NCBI GenBank assembly: GCA_036320915.1
Contig: JAXBDG010000008.1
Span: 992,001-1,056,000 of the forward strand
DNA length: 64,000 nucleotides
Reading direction: 5' to 3'
Source: Linnemannia elongata
Lineage: Eukaryota; Mortierellomycota; Mortierellomycetes; Mortierellales; Mortierellaceae
The translations under genes and the position numbers were made by a program. The notes beneath the pieces are model-generated. The model was not told the DNA's origin and did no database searches. It was given only the letters and a program-made list of their open reading frames with translations. Below are positions 8,920 through 19,742 of the stretch, piece by piece. Position 1 is the stretch's first letter; each line of letters opens with the position of its first letter.

Positions 8920-11095
8920 TCAGTGCTGCAAAAGCCCTTGTCGTCCACGGCTACTGGTGCTTGTCCTAGAGGCATCACCGACTGAGAAAGCCTTCTGGTC
9001 CTTGGTCGACGTTGCCCGCTTGTAGTCCAACACAGTCTGGACCTCCGCGATCGTGTTATTGAATGCCGAAGCCGTCTCTCCTCCGTACAAGAGTCCATAA
9101 AGGAAATGAACAATCCAGCCGGACGACAACGCACTCGCAACCCACGATACAATAAACGCCGCCCAACGAGGCTGAATCCAAAAGTATGCAATGTTGATGC
9201 CAATGACTCCCAACAGCATCAGGGGGAAGATCACAGTCAGCTCCAGCTTGCGCTTTGCCGCTGAGTTGCCTCTATGCTGCTTGAGCACCAACAGAATCTC
9301 CTCAAGGAACTCAACCGTGACCTCCTGATCCTTTCCTTGAATCGTAGTTGTAGCTGAAGAATCCCCAGCACCCAGCGAGACCGACGAGTCCGAAAGACTG
9401 AGAGCTGGAGTCCGGTTCTGGAAGTGGAAGACAGCAGGTTGGATCAAGAACGTTGCATTGACTCCGAAATGGTCACTGTAGTTCTTGAGGCCAGAGTTGG
9501 GTGCTCCAATGCCCGAGATCTTGTCCCGGAAGGCAACTTCGACATGTGTGCAGGTCATCTCGGGTGTCTCCTTGAAAAACACATAGTCGAGTCGCTCTCC
9601 GATGGGGTCGTTTGTCAGGTAGTTGAGCCAGACGTGTCCAGCCCAGCTGTTGAGGGGTGTATCGCAGGTGACGCCCATAATGGCCACTCCTTCCTCTGGA
9701 GTCAGGCCTGAGGGGATGGGATCCCTTGGCTCGGGGTGCATCCTGTCCCATGAGTCTGTCAATCCTCCTTGCTTCTTCAGTAGCTGGATCACCAGACTGT
9801 TGGGAGCACTGTTGTAATCTCCAACCTATTCGTGTTCCACCAGAATAAAGATTATGTTAGCAGTGAAGAGAGATGTGGGTTTGTTTTTGCGAGTGACAGA
9901 AAACATATAGGAAAAGCAGGCTAAAGGACATCATGCGAGGAAAAGGGGAAGGGAGAGAAAAAAGAGTTCACAAAAAAACGTGCGCGTGGGGCTTGCCACT
10001 TGGAGGCATGATCAAAGGCCATACAGTTGCTTATTCCTCCTTGTTTGTGGTCGTTAAGGTTTCCTCTCCCCCTCATTTCTTATTGCCGTGGACAGGGGCT
10101 TGTGCCACTCTCTCCTTCCAGGGCCATCCCATCGTATGATAGTGGAAGAACAAACGCCCAGGTGAATGCTTACCGAGATAACATGACGGCCTTGTGAAGT
10201 CGCCGCTTTGACAAGCGAGGCCATCTCCCAGGCCTCTCCAACACGACATCCAAGATAGGAGTCAGGGGTGCCCACGGGGTCGTATCCAGCATGCAACTAG
10301 TATCGTCAAGCATTGATTGTTCAACAAAGAGAAAAGCAAGCGGTTGTTTGTCAGCAAAAGCGGAAATGGGTCGATACAATATTCCAATTGGCAGAGCGAA
10401 AGGTAATGGACACAAGAACAAGCTTCTTAAACTTACATGGGTGTTAAAGACCTCAATCTCACCACAGGTGGGATGCACAATCGTAGCACTGACGACACAC
10501 TTGCCAACGTACCAGTCGCCATGGAAGATCTTGAAGGGATCGCCATTCAACGCAAAACGACGCATGGAGGTCGCAACGATGGGGAACTTTGAGAGGATGA
10601 CCAAGCCAGAAGATCCCAAGGCACCAGAGGCCCAGGTCTTGGTGTAAGGCAGCACATCCTTAACAAGTTCCTTGATCTGGAGATAGTCGTCTTCGACCCA
10701 GACCTCCTGTAGACCGACAATGTCGTATCCGCGAGCTGGATCTGCCAAGTACCGACCAATGGCCGCCAGACGGTCCTGACGATCTTTTGCGATAAACTTC
10801 AGTCCCCTATTTAGTTGAAAGAAAGGACAGAGTGGACGAGTGTCGTTAGCGAGTTGCAATGAAGAGTACTGTCTGTGTGCCTAGTGTCCTACTTCGTCTC
10901 GTTTCGGTAGTTGCTGTTGTTGCTGTTGTTGCTGTTATGGCTGTTGTTGCTGGTGTTGTTGCTGGTGTGGTCGTCCTTTAGTAATGGAGCTGGTGGTAGC
11001 TGTGCATATGGTTGCGGTGACATAGTGAGAGTGAAGAGGACCTGGACGTACCAGCAGTTGAGAGTGAGGACTGAGAGAGGTGTACCGTTGGACAT
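8920..11095 (-). CDS. ISC1: Inositol phosphosphingolipid phospholipase C / neutral sphingomyelinase
   Basis: Four exons on the minus strand: 11095-11052, 10806-10437, 10296-10174 and 9825-8920, all GT-AG. The product is 480 residues, the usual size of fungal ISC1. It is a DNase I-like Mg2+ phosphodiesterase. Asn13 (TLNCW) and Glu49 (VGLQEVW) are the metal-site residues. SGLVILSKFP is the P-loop-like element of the family. Asp182 and Asn184 lie in VGDYNSAP, and Asp297-His298 in NYSDHFG. Two C-terminal hydrophobic segments (beginning TVIFPLMLLGVIGINIAYF and AAFIVSWVASALSSGWIV) match the membrane anchor. It cleaves inositol phosphoceramides or sphingomyelin to ceramide at ER or mitochondrial membranes. 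The small first exon carries the catalytic Asn, so predictions that miss it would call the protein inactive. Confidence 0.95.
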
Positions 11096-11463
11096 TGTGT
11101 TTTTATTGTTCTTGGTGGTGGAAATGGAAGGGTGGAAGGAAGAAAGGAATGAAGGGAAGTAGGAAAGTGAAGGCGGAAAGGAAAGGACTGGAGTAGCGAT
11201 GAAGTCGCGGAAAAGTGATAAAGAAGGAAAAAAAAAAAGAGGTGTGCAAAAAAAAAAAAAATCATAAAAAAGCCAATTTAGAGTGTCGAAAAGGGATTTT
11301 ATTTTTCCACAGATGTCAGATCGGAGAGAAAAAGGATACGGCAACTCAACTGCCGGTCCCTAAACCTCCTTCCTGGCACCTCCCTCGTCATCGTTGTCAC
11401 TATCATCACTATCATCACAATCACCACCTTTATCAACCATGACCACTACACCTCCATATCCTT
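11096..11463. other. Promoter/leader of ISC1 and 3' end of the kinase gene
   Basis: No gene seen. On the ISC1 coding strand it is CT-rich with two T-runs (A-runs at about 11229-11239 and 11248-11260 on the plus strand). The left part is the ISC1 leader and the right part the kinase 3' UTR. Confidence 0.5.
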
Positions 11464-14400
11464 CTACGACCCTCCCCGACGCAACCGGTCAAGTTCCCGC
11501 TTCAACGCCTCGTTCTCCCTCCGCAGACTCTCGTTTTCCCGCACTGCAACCTGAAGCTGTCTATCCAACGTGAAATGCATCGGGCTGTGCTCCTGTCGGT
11601 GGACTGATCCACTATTGACAGGCCCTCCCTCCTGTACTCCTCCCGTCCTTGGACCAGGCTTCAATCCTAGTCCCGCAAACAGCTCGTTCAACACAACCCG
11701 CTGCTGTTCATTCTGGCGGTAGAGCGTGTCCAGATGGCTGTGAACCGATTGAGCGCCCAATGCCTCCAGGAGTGCTGGCTGCTGTCCCCGCATGAGTGAT
11801 CCCGTCGGCGAAGTGGTTGGAGTGGAATGAGCAGACCCAAAAACATCTATCACGTCAAACAAAGTTAGCACATCAAGTAAGTTAACACGTTCGTCTTTCT
11901 CTGAGAATACTGTTCTTCTTTTCAATAGGTAATATATACCCGCAGACTGCTCCAAGCTGGGTTTGTTGCTCCCTTCAACGTTGGACACCTGGAACCGACT
12001 CCGCTTGCTCTGTGCAGCATTGGGCGTGCCTGTGGCCGAGACGGTGGCACTAGGAGGACCTGCTTCCTGTGAGGATTGATTCGTTGTTTCTATACTGAAT
12101 CGAGATGCCCGCGTCGCCGAGTTGTCCCTTGACAGACCAGTGTCGCCCGCAACCCTTGACTGTGAGGATTCCCTCGATAGAGACGTGCCATGACCAGGCG
12201 AACCCGTGCCTGTGCCGCTGCTAGTTGATGGTGCCAGCGATCCTGATGCCCCATGCGTGTGATGTACCTCAAAGCGAGACTTTCTCTCTAGGCAGACAGA
12301 ATGCATGATCATCAAACATGCGCATACAAAACATGAGAGTGGTCAAGAGAAGGTCAAAGAGAGGAGTGAGAGGAGGAAAAAAGAGCATGTTTTTAGCATG
12401 AGTTTGTCTACTATTAAAGTTGTTGCTCGGCCATCCACTGTTGTCTCTGTTTCTTCTTCCTTCTTTCACTTTTTTTATGCCATCATCGTCAGATCCTCTT
12501 CGCCGCACGTATCGTCTTTTTTTCGTCTGCAACTTTGTCATCTTCCCTCATGCTCATCGTCCTCATATCATCTCCACCATCGTACTCGTCGTCTTCATCA
12601 TCCTTGTTCTCATCGTCATCATCGCAATCGACATCCTCATCCCCATCTTCGTCCTCTTTGTCGTCGTCGTCTCCGCAATTCACATCTACTTCTGCGTCGA
12701 TTGGCTGCCGGTACCTGGGAGGGATCCTTGCTCTGACGCGCCTACAATACGAATGCCTTCCGAATGGCCTTCAATAGGTGAAGAAGTGAGGCTTCGCGAA
12801 GGTGAGTGCAACAGATCGCTGGGCATTGTCTTGATGCTGGATGGGACAGGAGATGACGTGCCTGATGTGTCCTTGACGCTGAATCGACCCTTCTTCACCT
12901 CCGGTAGTCCTCCTGCCTCGGTTCCATGAGGCGTAACTCCCAATCCCTGAAGATTCTGTCCAGACTGGATCGACAACGAAGACATGTTGTGACTCAACCC
13001 AGCTTGTGGTGATGGATGAGCTTCGGTAGTCGGGTGGAGTGCTGGGGAAGCCGCAGTGCTACTGTCTTCGACCACAAATCGCGACTTCCTGACCGGTTTG
13101 TCTCCTGTGTGGCTGGTCAATGGAGTGGTGCTCTGAGAGGAATGTGCCTCGTCAGGCAAAGAGTCGAGTGTGCGAGCCGTCTCGGCGGTTGGTGTCATTG
13201 CCGTTCCGGTCGAATGTGCCGAATCTGTTGTTGCAGTCGAAACTGGGCGATCTGGACGCTCAAAGGTAACCGTGCGTGGGCGACGAACTTCTTCCGAGTC
13301 TGCCGCATCGTCGCCATCAAAGTTCCAAGAGATTCCCTTTTCGATAACAATCGGCTTCTGCACTTGCCCTACAGATTCAAAGCCACGGGCGCAGTCATAA
13401 TTAGCTTACAATCGATGGTGACACGAAACTCCATTGCATATACAAGGCATAGCATCCTTACGTTTGTGGGGTCTATGCTCAATAGGTGGGAGGTTGTGCA
13501 ACAGGCCTGCCACCAAGTATGCCTTCTTCTTGGCCTGCTTGAAGAACGAGTGGTTCAAGAGCTTCTCTGCGGTAGGTCTACACATTCAAACGGCGTAAAA
13601 AGAAAGCGTTAATACCAGTTAGAATGATATCCTTACGACAAGCATACAAACGTAATGGCCATTGCCCAAAGTTTACCTTCTGGTGGGATCCTTCTGCAGG
13701 CAAGAGTCAATCATCTCTTTGAATAACTTGGAGTAGCGATGTTTGGTCGAATCTCTATCCAGTGTTGGTGGGTCATTCGACAGAGTCAACATCAAGACCT
13801 ATAAACCCATATATGCAAAAGCCATTAGCGTTAGTGGCGGTGCCAGTGTGCGAGGACCCAACACAATCAATATGAGGGTGCTGCGGCGATATATTACCTT
13901 GATGGGAGGGTACTTTGCAAAGGGGGCATGGCCTGTCGCAAGTTCAATTGCAGTAATACCAAAACTCCAGATGTCTGCCTTATAGTCGTAGCCAGCCTGC
14001 TCCATGACCTCTGGCGCCATCCAGCAAGGTGTGCCGACAAACGTCTTTCTTTGACCACGTCGGTCGCCATTCTCCATGAGCGAAGATGAAACTCCAAAGT
14101 CAGCCAAAAGGACAGATCCATCATCGTCCACAAGCAAATTGCCTGCTTTTACATCTCTAATATAGCCCAAGGTCAGATGGATCGCAAAGGGCGCAAAGGG
14201 CGCAAAAAGCAGAAAAAAACGTTAGAGAAGGATAAACGTCGCTCATCTGATAATTTAGAATTGATGCGTGTTTGCCCTTGATCTGCATGCGGCTGAATGC
14301 TCCTTGATTCCGCAGTGGACGCATTTAGCCCAAACGGCTGACGAGATTGATTATGAAGGGTGAAAAAATAATCGTTTGCAGCTGTGTCCCGAACGCCTAT

Positions 14401-15670
14401 GCCTTCAGATCCCGAGATGTACTTGCCTATGGATGTGTCCGTTCTTGTGAAGATAATCCAATCCTTGCAAGGCCTGTTTGAGAATGGTTGCTATAGCGAC
14501 CTCTTCGAAACCGTCAGGGTAGGCGGTCTTCATGATATCAAGGCATGATCCTAATGGTCAATGGAGGGCAGAGAGTGATGTTAACCAAGGAAGAATAGGA
14601 GTGGAATGACGGCTGACTTCATTTTGCGCGCTAGCCATATTGAGAAACGAATGAAGGAGCATCGCGGAGAGTGATCATTGACATATTGGCATGGTGATCC
14701 GACTTACCAGCAGAAAGGTAAGGCGTGACGATGTATAGCTTGCTGTCGGTCACAAAAGCTCCATTAACACGCAATACGTTGGGGTGCTTGCACAGCGCCA
14801 TGACCTGGGTCTCCCTCCGGAGCTCGTCGATCTGGTTTCTTTCAAACATGTCGAGGTCGATGACCTTGATGGCAACCCTCTTATTGAATGGCTTATAGTA
14901 CGCATTGTAGACAACGGCCGAAGAGCCATAGCCTGTTCACAAACGAAGAAAGGGCCATGTTAGTAACACTTTTCTATTACTTTCTTTCTTTCTCACTGTT
15001 TTGGTTTCATAGCAACCCACTGCTCTGATCTTTGATTAAAAAGAAGAAAAAAAACTTCTCGACTTTTACCGATAGGAAGGCGGATGTCGTAATCCTCTGG
15101 GTTGCTTGAAAATGAATCGTCCGGAAGGTTCAACGAGGATGAGGTCATGCTCCCGATATGCGACGTTATGTAGGAACTCGACGTGCTATGGACACTCGTC
15201 GGCCGCTTAATCGACCCGGTTGAGGCCATGCGTTCCATGAGACCGTTCACTCCTGGCTTTCTAGTCAATGAAGGGGAAGATGGAGTGATGGGGGCGGAGG
15301 GTAAGGGGGACGGTCGATTCGACGTGGGTGGAGTTGAATGAGCAAGCACTTGCGCCTGCTGCTGCTGCTGTTGTTGTTGCAGTAGACGTGCTTGCTCCTC
15401 AGCTTGGAGGTGTTGTTGCTGTTGCTGTTGTAACTGTTGTTCCTGCAGCTGCCGTGCGTCTTCCTCTGTCTGACGCTGAAGATGCTCTTTTTGTTGTCGC
15501 TGTGGCTCTTGCTGCTGCTTGAGCTCCGGCTGTTGTTGTTGCTGCACATGGTCTGGAGGAATAGAGGGAGGTTGTGAGGGCATATCTTGAGCTGTATCAT
15601 TTGGTGGCGGTTGTTGCTGCTGTTGAGCGCTGGTAGCACCACTGGATGGGCTCAAAGGGTGATCTACCAT
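11464..15670 (-). CDS. OSR1/SPAK (FRAY)-like Ste20 protein kinase with five RFx[V/I] motifs in its tail
   Basis: Nine exons: 15670-15070, 14932-14708, 14550-14427, 14156-13898, 13798-13677, 13577-13462, 13368-12715, 12287-11940 and 11846-11464. The product is 943 residues. Residues 1-190 are Gln/Pro-rich. The kinase domain spans about 194-470: glycine loop [10 protein letters not shown], Lys223 in VAIK, HRD ending at Asp318, DFG at 336-338, and activation loop [14 protein letters not shown] with Thr355. This pattern is typical of OSR1/SPAK/FRAY. The tail carries RFVV (579), RFSV (644), RFEV (705), RFSI (763) and RFQV (798), each after one or two basic residues, and ends in a coiled coil rich in RENE repeats. 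I see no CCT domain. Intron 3 has a GC donor (GCAAGT at 14426). The start MVDHPLSP is preferred to an upstream in-frame ATG leading into a Lys run. Likely roles are ion/osmotic or polarity signalling. Confidence 0.88.
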
Positions 15671-16261
15671 GGTCGCCTTCTTTCGTTTTCTTTTTTTTTT
15701 TTTTTTTTTGAGCAATGAGTGATCTGGGCGTAGACGATGGTCCTCCCACGGTTGAATGTATTTGTATAGGTTATGAGAGTATGTGCGTTTGAATGGGAGG
15801 GAGAGAGTGGGGGAGAGGGAAGGGTGAAATATTCAAACTCACTACTTGGGGATGTGTAAGTGTAGAGGTGCACTCGTTTATCTTCGTTCTTTTTTCGGTG
15901 CCGTGGTGATGGAGCGGAGGGTTGAAGACAAACGAACGGAGGAATAAAGAGGTGTGAACAAACAGAAGTTAGAGAGAGGGAGAGCGCGTTGAAGGTGTGA
16001 AGGGTGCAGCAAGTTTTTTTCCTATCAAAGAGGCTTGGGCCGTGACTGCCAACATCGCCGCTGAGCTGGGCCCGGTTCACCATGACAGAATGACAGGGAC
16101 CCAGGCGAGAAGACAGACAACCACACGTTACGTTTATAGGAAGAAAGGAGACTGTATTGCTGGGGATATTGCGGAGCTAAATAGCGTGGTGTTGACTATC
16201 GCAGTCGGTCAGCCTTCTGTAGTCCATCCTGGAGAGAAACAGCATGGTTTGGCGGCGCCAT
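15671..16261. other. Kinase promoter and roadblock 3' region
   Basis: No gene seen. A T-run at about 15690-15708 lies directly upstream of the kinase start. On the kinase coding strand, 15720-16000 is CT-rich and promoter-like. Confidence 0.5.
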
Positions 16262-16958
16262 TCACGAACTATCGGGGGTCTGAATCACGATCATCAAGTA
16301 CTCGCCCTCTAGTAAGCGTAAAAAAATGCGGGAGTAGAAAGTGTTGTGTATGTGTGAGTAAGCAACTCGTTTTTCATTGTCATATGGACATTGGCCATGA
16401 GGCATGATACTTCAACAAAGAAGTCAACCAATGTCACCTACCTGGGCATATCATAATCTCGTGTTTCTTGGTTCTTATCCTCATAAACGTCAGTTCGTTC
16501 TATTACATGTGAAATAGCGACAAAGTATGGCGTCAAGGCAGGACTGGTTAGAGTATCGCCCTGAAAGACTGCTCTCTCACTGCATGGTCACTTTTTACGT
16601 GTCGCTGAAAGTAGGCAAGAAAAGCCCGAGTTAAAGACTGATAACTTGCCAGTGAATCCAACTGGGCGACGGATTGTCTTGCGGTGCGAATAAGGTCAGA
16701 CATCAGGGTTGCATACTGCTTGCCAAGAGAGGCCTCCAAGGTCGACCTAATCATCAGGCCGAGCTGGTTGACCACTACTACTCCCTGGACATTCTTCTTG
16801 GATGAGAGCCGGCGGATGGTTTCTTCTACTTCAGACTGTGCATATCAAGGACCGCATCGTAGATGTCAGTATATAAGAATGAAGGTGCTCCCGCGTAGCG
16901 TACATGAGTGTTGAGGAATAGGAGGGATGCCAAGTCATGTCATGTCTGTCAGTACCAT
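16262..16958 (-). CDS. DYNLRB: Roadblock/LC7 dynein light chain
   Basis: Four coding exons: 16958-16956 (ATG only), 16835-16650, 16499-16442 and 16308-16262. The product is 97 residues, the family's normal length (about 96). It reads M-SEVEETIRRLSSKKNVQG, then VVVVNQLGLMIRSTLE, QYATLMSDLI, ARQSVAQLDSLNELTFMRIR, TKKHEIMI and EYLMIVIQTP. These match the roadblock alpha/beta fold that dimerises on the dynein intermediate chain for cargo and motor assembly. Intron 2 uses a GC donor (GCAAGT at 16649). The first exon is inferred: the only ATG that joins in phase is followed directly by a GTACTG donor. No single frame covers more than the middle exon, so the gene is easily missed. Confidence 0.85.
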
Positions 16959-17165
16959 GATGTGGTTGTGGAACAAAAAAGGTTTGAATGGTTTGCATGC
17001 AAAATTGCACGAGTCTAAAAAAAAGTTGAGGGAAAGCGCGTCACGAGGACTCTTTATTCAGGCGCATGGAGGGGGATAAATGAGTGAGGGAGGAAGTTTG
17101 TTACAGAGAGGGAGGCGGAAAAGAAAAAAACTGAGCTAATGATGTGCGGGGGATGGCGATACTGC

Positions 17166-19198
17166 CTATTGCATGGCATTGGGGTCAAAGTTGAACCCAC
17201 CCTGAGGAACGCCTCCAGCCTGGAAGGCAAAGGCTCCAGTCTGGGAATCGACCTGAGGTGCCAGCTCGGGGTCCTCGTCATCCTCTTCAGTGAAGTAGGT
17301 GTCGATAATCGTGAAGGCCTTCTTGTAGATATCGAGGTTGTCGTGTGCCTGCAACTGATGGATCTTTTCCATACCACCACAATCCTCAATATAGAGACTG
17401 TATTGGTTGACACCGTTAGTCTGCTCCTTGTCCATCTCGCCAACCTTCAAAATGTTCTCCAAACCATCCAAGGCCACTTGGATGATCTTATTGTCCATGC
17501 AAATCAAGATATCGCAAAGGGGCTTGATGCATCCCTGGGTGACAAGGTATCTGATCTGGTCGGGTTTGTTCAATCCTCCAGAGGTGGCGTTGGAGATGGC
17601 CCAGCAGGCCTCCTTCTTTGTCTTGAAGTCGGCGTTCTGGAGAATGTTGATCAGAGGGGGGATGATGTTGGCGTCAATGACATCCTGAATCTGAACGCAG
17701 GTTCCTGCAGTGATGTTGGAGATGGTCCAGCAAGCCTCCTTGCGAATGTTATCCTTGGGGCTGGAGAGAAGGGCCAACAACGCCTGGAGGGCGCCGCAGT
17801 TAACGACAACCTGAGTCTGAATATCGTCACCTGTGACAATGTTTCCGACCGAACGAAGAGCGGGAGTCTGAACAGAGGGCAAGTGGTGCATCAGCAACTC
17901 AACAAGACGACGGCAGACGCCAGACTCGATAACAGCCTGGATCTTCTCGTTCGAGCCGTCAGAGAGGTAGGACATGGCCCAGCAGGCGTCAATCAAGACC
18001 TCATCATCACTCGAGTGAATCAACTTGGCAAGGACACTCAAAGCGGGCGAAATCTATATAGTATAGGAAAAGGGGTTATTAGAAATCCAGAGTAAAAGGA
18101 CTCTTGATACGCCATCAATGTTGACAATGGTCTTTCATGCTTACCAACTCCCAGTCTGGTGGAGGGTTCTTGCCACGGCAAAAGTTGGAAAGTGTCCATG
18201 TGGCGTTTCTAAGCATTGACAGCTTGTTGTTCTCGTGGAGAAGGGCGAGGAGAGGAGCCAAGGCATTCTCGCTCAAGACAATGTCACGGCAGCGGGGGCT
18301 GTCTCCTGCAATGTTTCCAAGAGCCCAAACGGCCTATTAATGACAGCAAACAAAACGAAATATCAGATTAGTGCCGCGTAAAAGCCGAGAAAATAAAAAA
18401 CGAGAGGCAAGGCAATCGATATCGTGCTATACCTGCTCCTTGACATCAGCGACAGGGCTGCTCAACAACTCAACAAAGTAAGGGACAGCGCCGGCCTCAA
18501 TAACGTATTGTGTTTGGAACGAAGATCCAGAAGCAATGTTGGTCAGCGCCCAGGCAGCCTCAAACTATTCAAAGAAAGGACGAAAAGAGTGAGTGATATT
18601 GACGGAGATAATTAATTCACACGTTGCCATCATTTCGTATCAGTAAAGTAAGACGTCTTAATACCTGAACGGAGGGGTGGGGGGAACGCAGGAACTCGAC
18701 AAACTTGGGGACGACACCGCAGCGGATGACCTCGTCAATAGGGGGGTTGCGCTCCTTGGAAAGAAGCTTGCGGAACTGTGTGGTGGCGCCAAGCTGGTCA
18801 TCAACGTTGTCAGACATGACTCCTTGAATCATAGCAGGGAGCTGCTCATGGAACTGCAGATAACATAAGGCGAAAAAAACAATAAAAAATTAGTTTTTCG
18901 TATATATAGTCGACATAATTCCACGCTGCCTGATTAGTAGGCTGCTGCTGAGCTTGAAGAAGTCTTTTCTTGGTTTGAGCAGGTTTTTTACCTGCTGACT
19001 AGCAGCGGAGATGCCCTCGTCCTCAGACTCCTCAGACTCTGCGGCGATGGCGAGGTTACGGCGCTTAGAGAGGTTCTCCTCGCGCTTCTGCTTGCGAAGC
19101 TCGACATTGAGCTCGTTGCGGTTGCGACGAAGCTCCTCGGGCTTGAATGCGTTCTTGGCCTTGAAGTTCTGGGATCTGTGTTCAGGGATTCTTTCCAT
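17166..19198 (-). CDS. SRP1: Importin alpha (karyopherin alpha)
   Basis: Five exons: 19198-18992, 18853-18665, 18564-18433, 18333-18145 and 18053-17166. All are GT-AG and every junction is in phase 0. The product is 534 residues. The N-terminus is an importin-beta-binding domain (Arg/Lys-rich, [16 protein letters not shown] and SKRRN, residues about 25-50). An acidic linker and ten armadillo repeats follow, with the conserved W-x3-N ladder ([58 protein letters not shown]). This surface binds classical nuclear localisation signals. An acidic segment (EEDDEDPE) precedes the short C-terminal tail. It carries cargo with importin beta through nuclear pores. All introns lie in the N-terminal half. 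Confidence 0.97.
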
Positions 19199-19742
19199 GG
19201 TGGCGATGGAGGCGTGTGTTGATTGTGTGCAGGGAAAGGGGTGGTTGGATGGGCGAAAACAAAGAAAAGAAAAAGGCATCAGCAGGTGAGTGCAGGTCTT
19301 ATTCCTTCTTGTTTGCCGCTGCTGCCAATTTTTTCACTGCTTCGCACAAATGTGACTGCATCTGATTCTTCCTTCGCGCGCCGCCCGGTTCTCTTTTACG
19401 CTTGGCCTGACACCTGCACACCTGCACACCTGCCAGCAAGTCCTTTCTCAACCGTGCCTGCGTGCTCATTCTGCTGCTGCTCTCATTGTCCCCCACCGAG
19501 AAAAAAAAAGAGAAAAAAAGATCACCTCCCGCCTCACTCGCACATCACTCTCCAAGACAAGGAACCTCAACAATACAACCTGTCAATAAAGACACACTTC
19601 CACCCAATTCCCTCCTTATGCAGCATCACCGTTGGGAGCTGTCTCCTATGGGAAGCATCCCTCACCAGGTGCTCGCCATCCTTCTAGGTTCCCTACCTAA
19701 AGTGCCAGGTAACGTGAATAAAACCACGCAACTAACCTATTA
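19199..19742. other. Divergent promoter region between importin alpha and the RAB3GAP2-like gene
   Basis: No gene seen. An A-rich/polypurine stretch with A-runs lies at 19500-19522. Open frames here are short and without known content. Confidence 0.5.

Noticed and set aside
12489..12683. Minus-strand acidic Asp/Glu-rich frame inside the kinase gene
   Set aside because: It lies in intron 7, is a simple TCATCN repeat read on the other strand, and splicing 12715 to 12287 keeps the frame and the RFEV motif without it.
15671..15715. Upstream ATG for the kinase followed by a Lys/Arg run
   Set aside because: The extra residues are a translated A-run in the leader. MVDHPLSP at 15670 is the better start.
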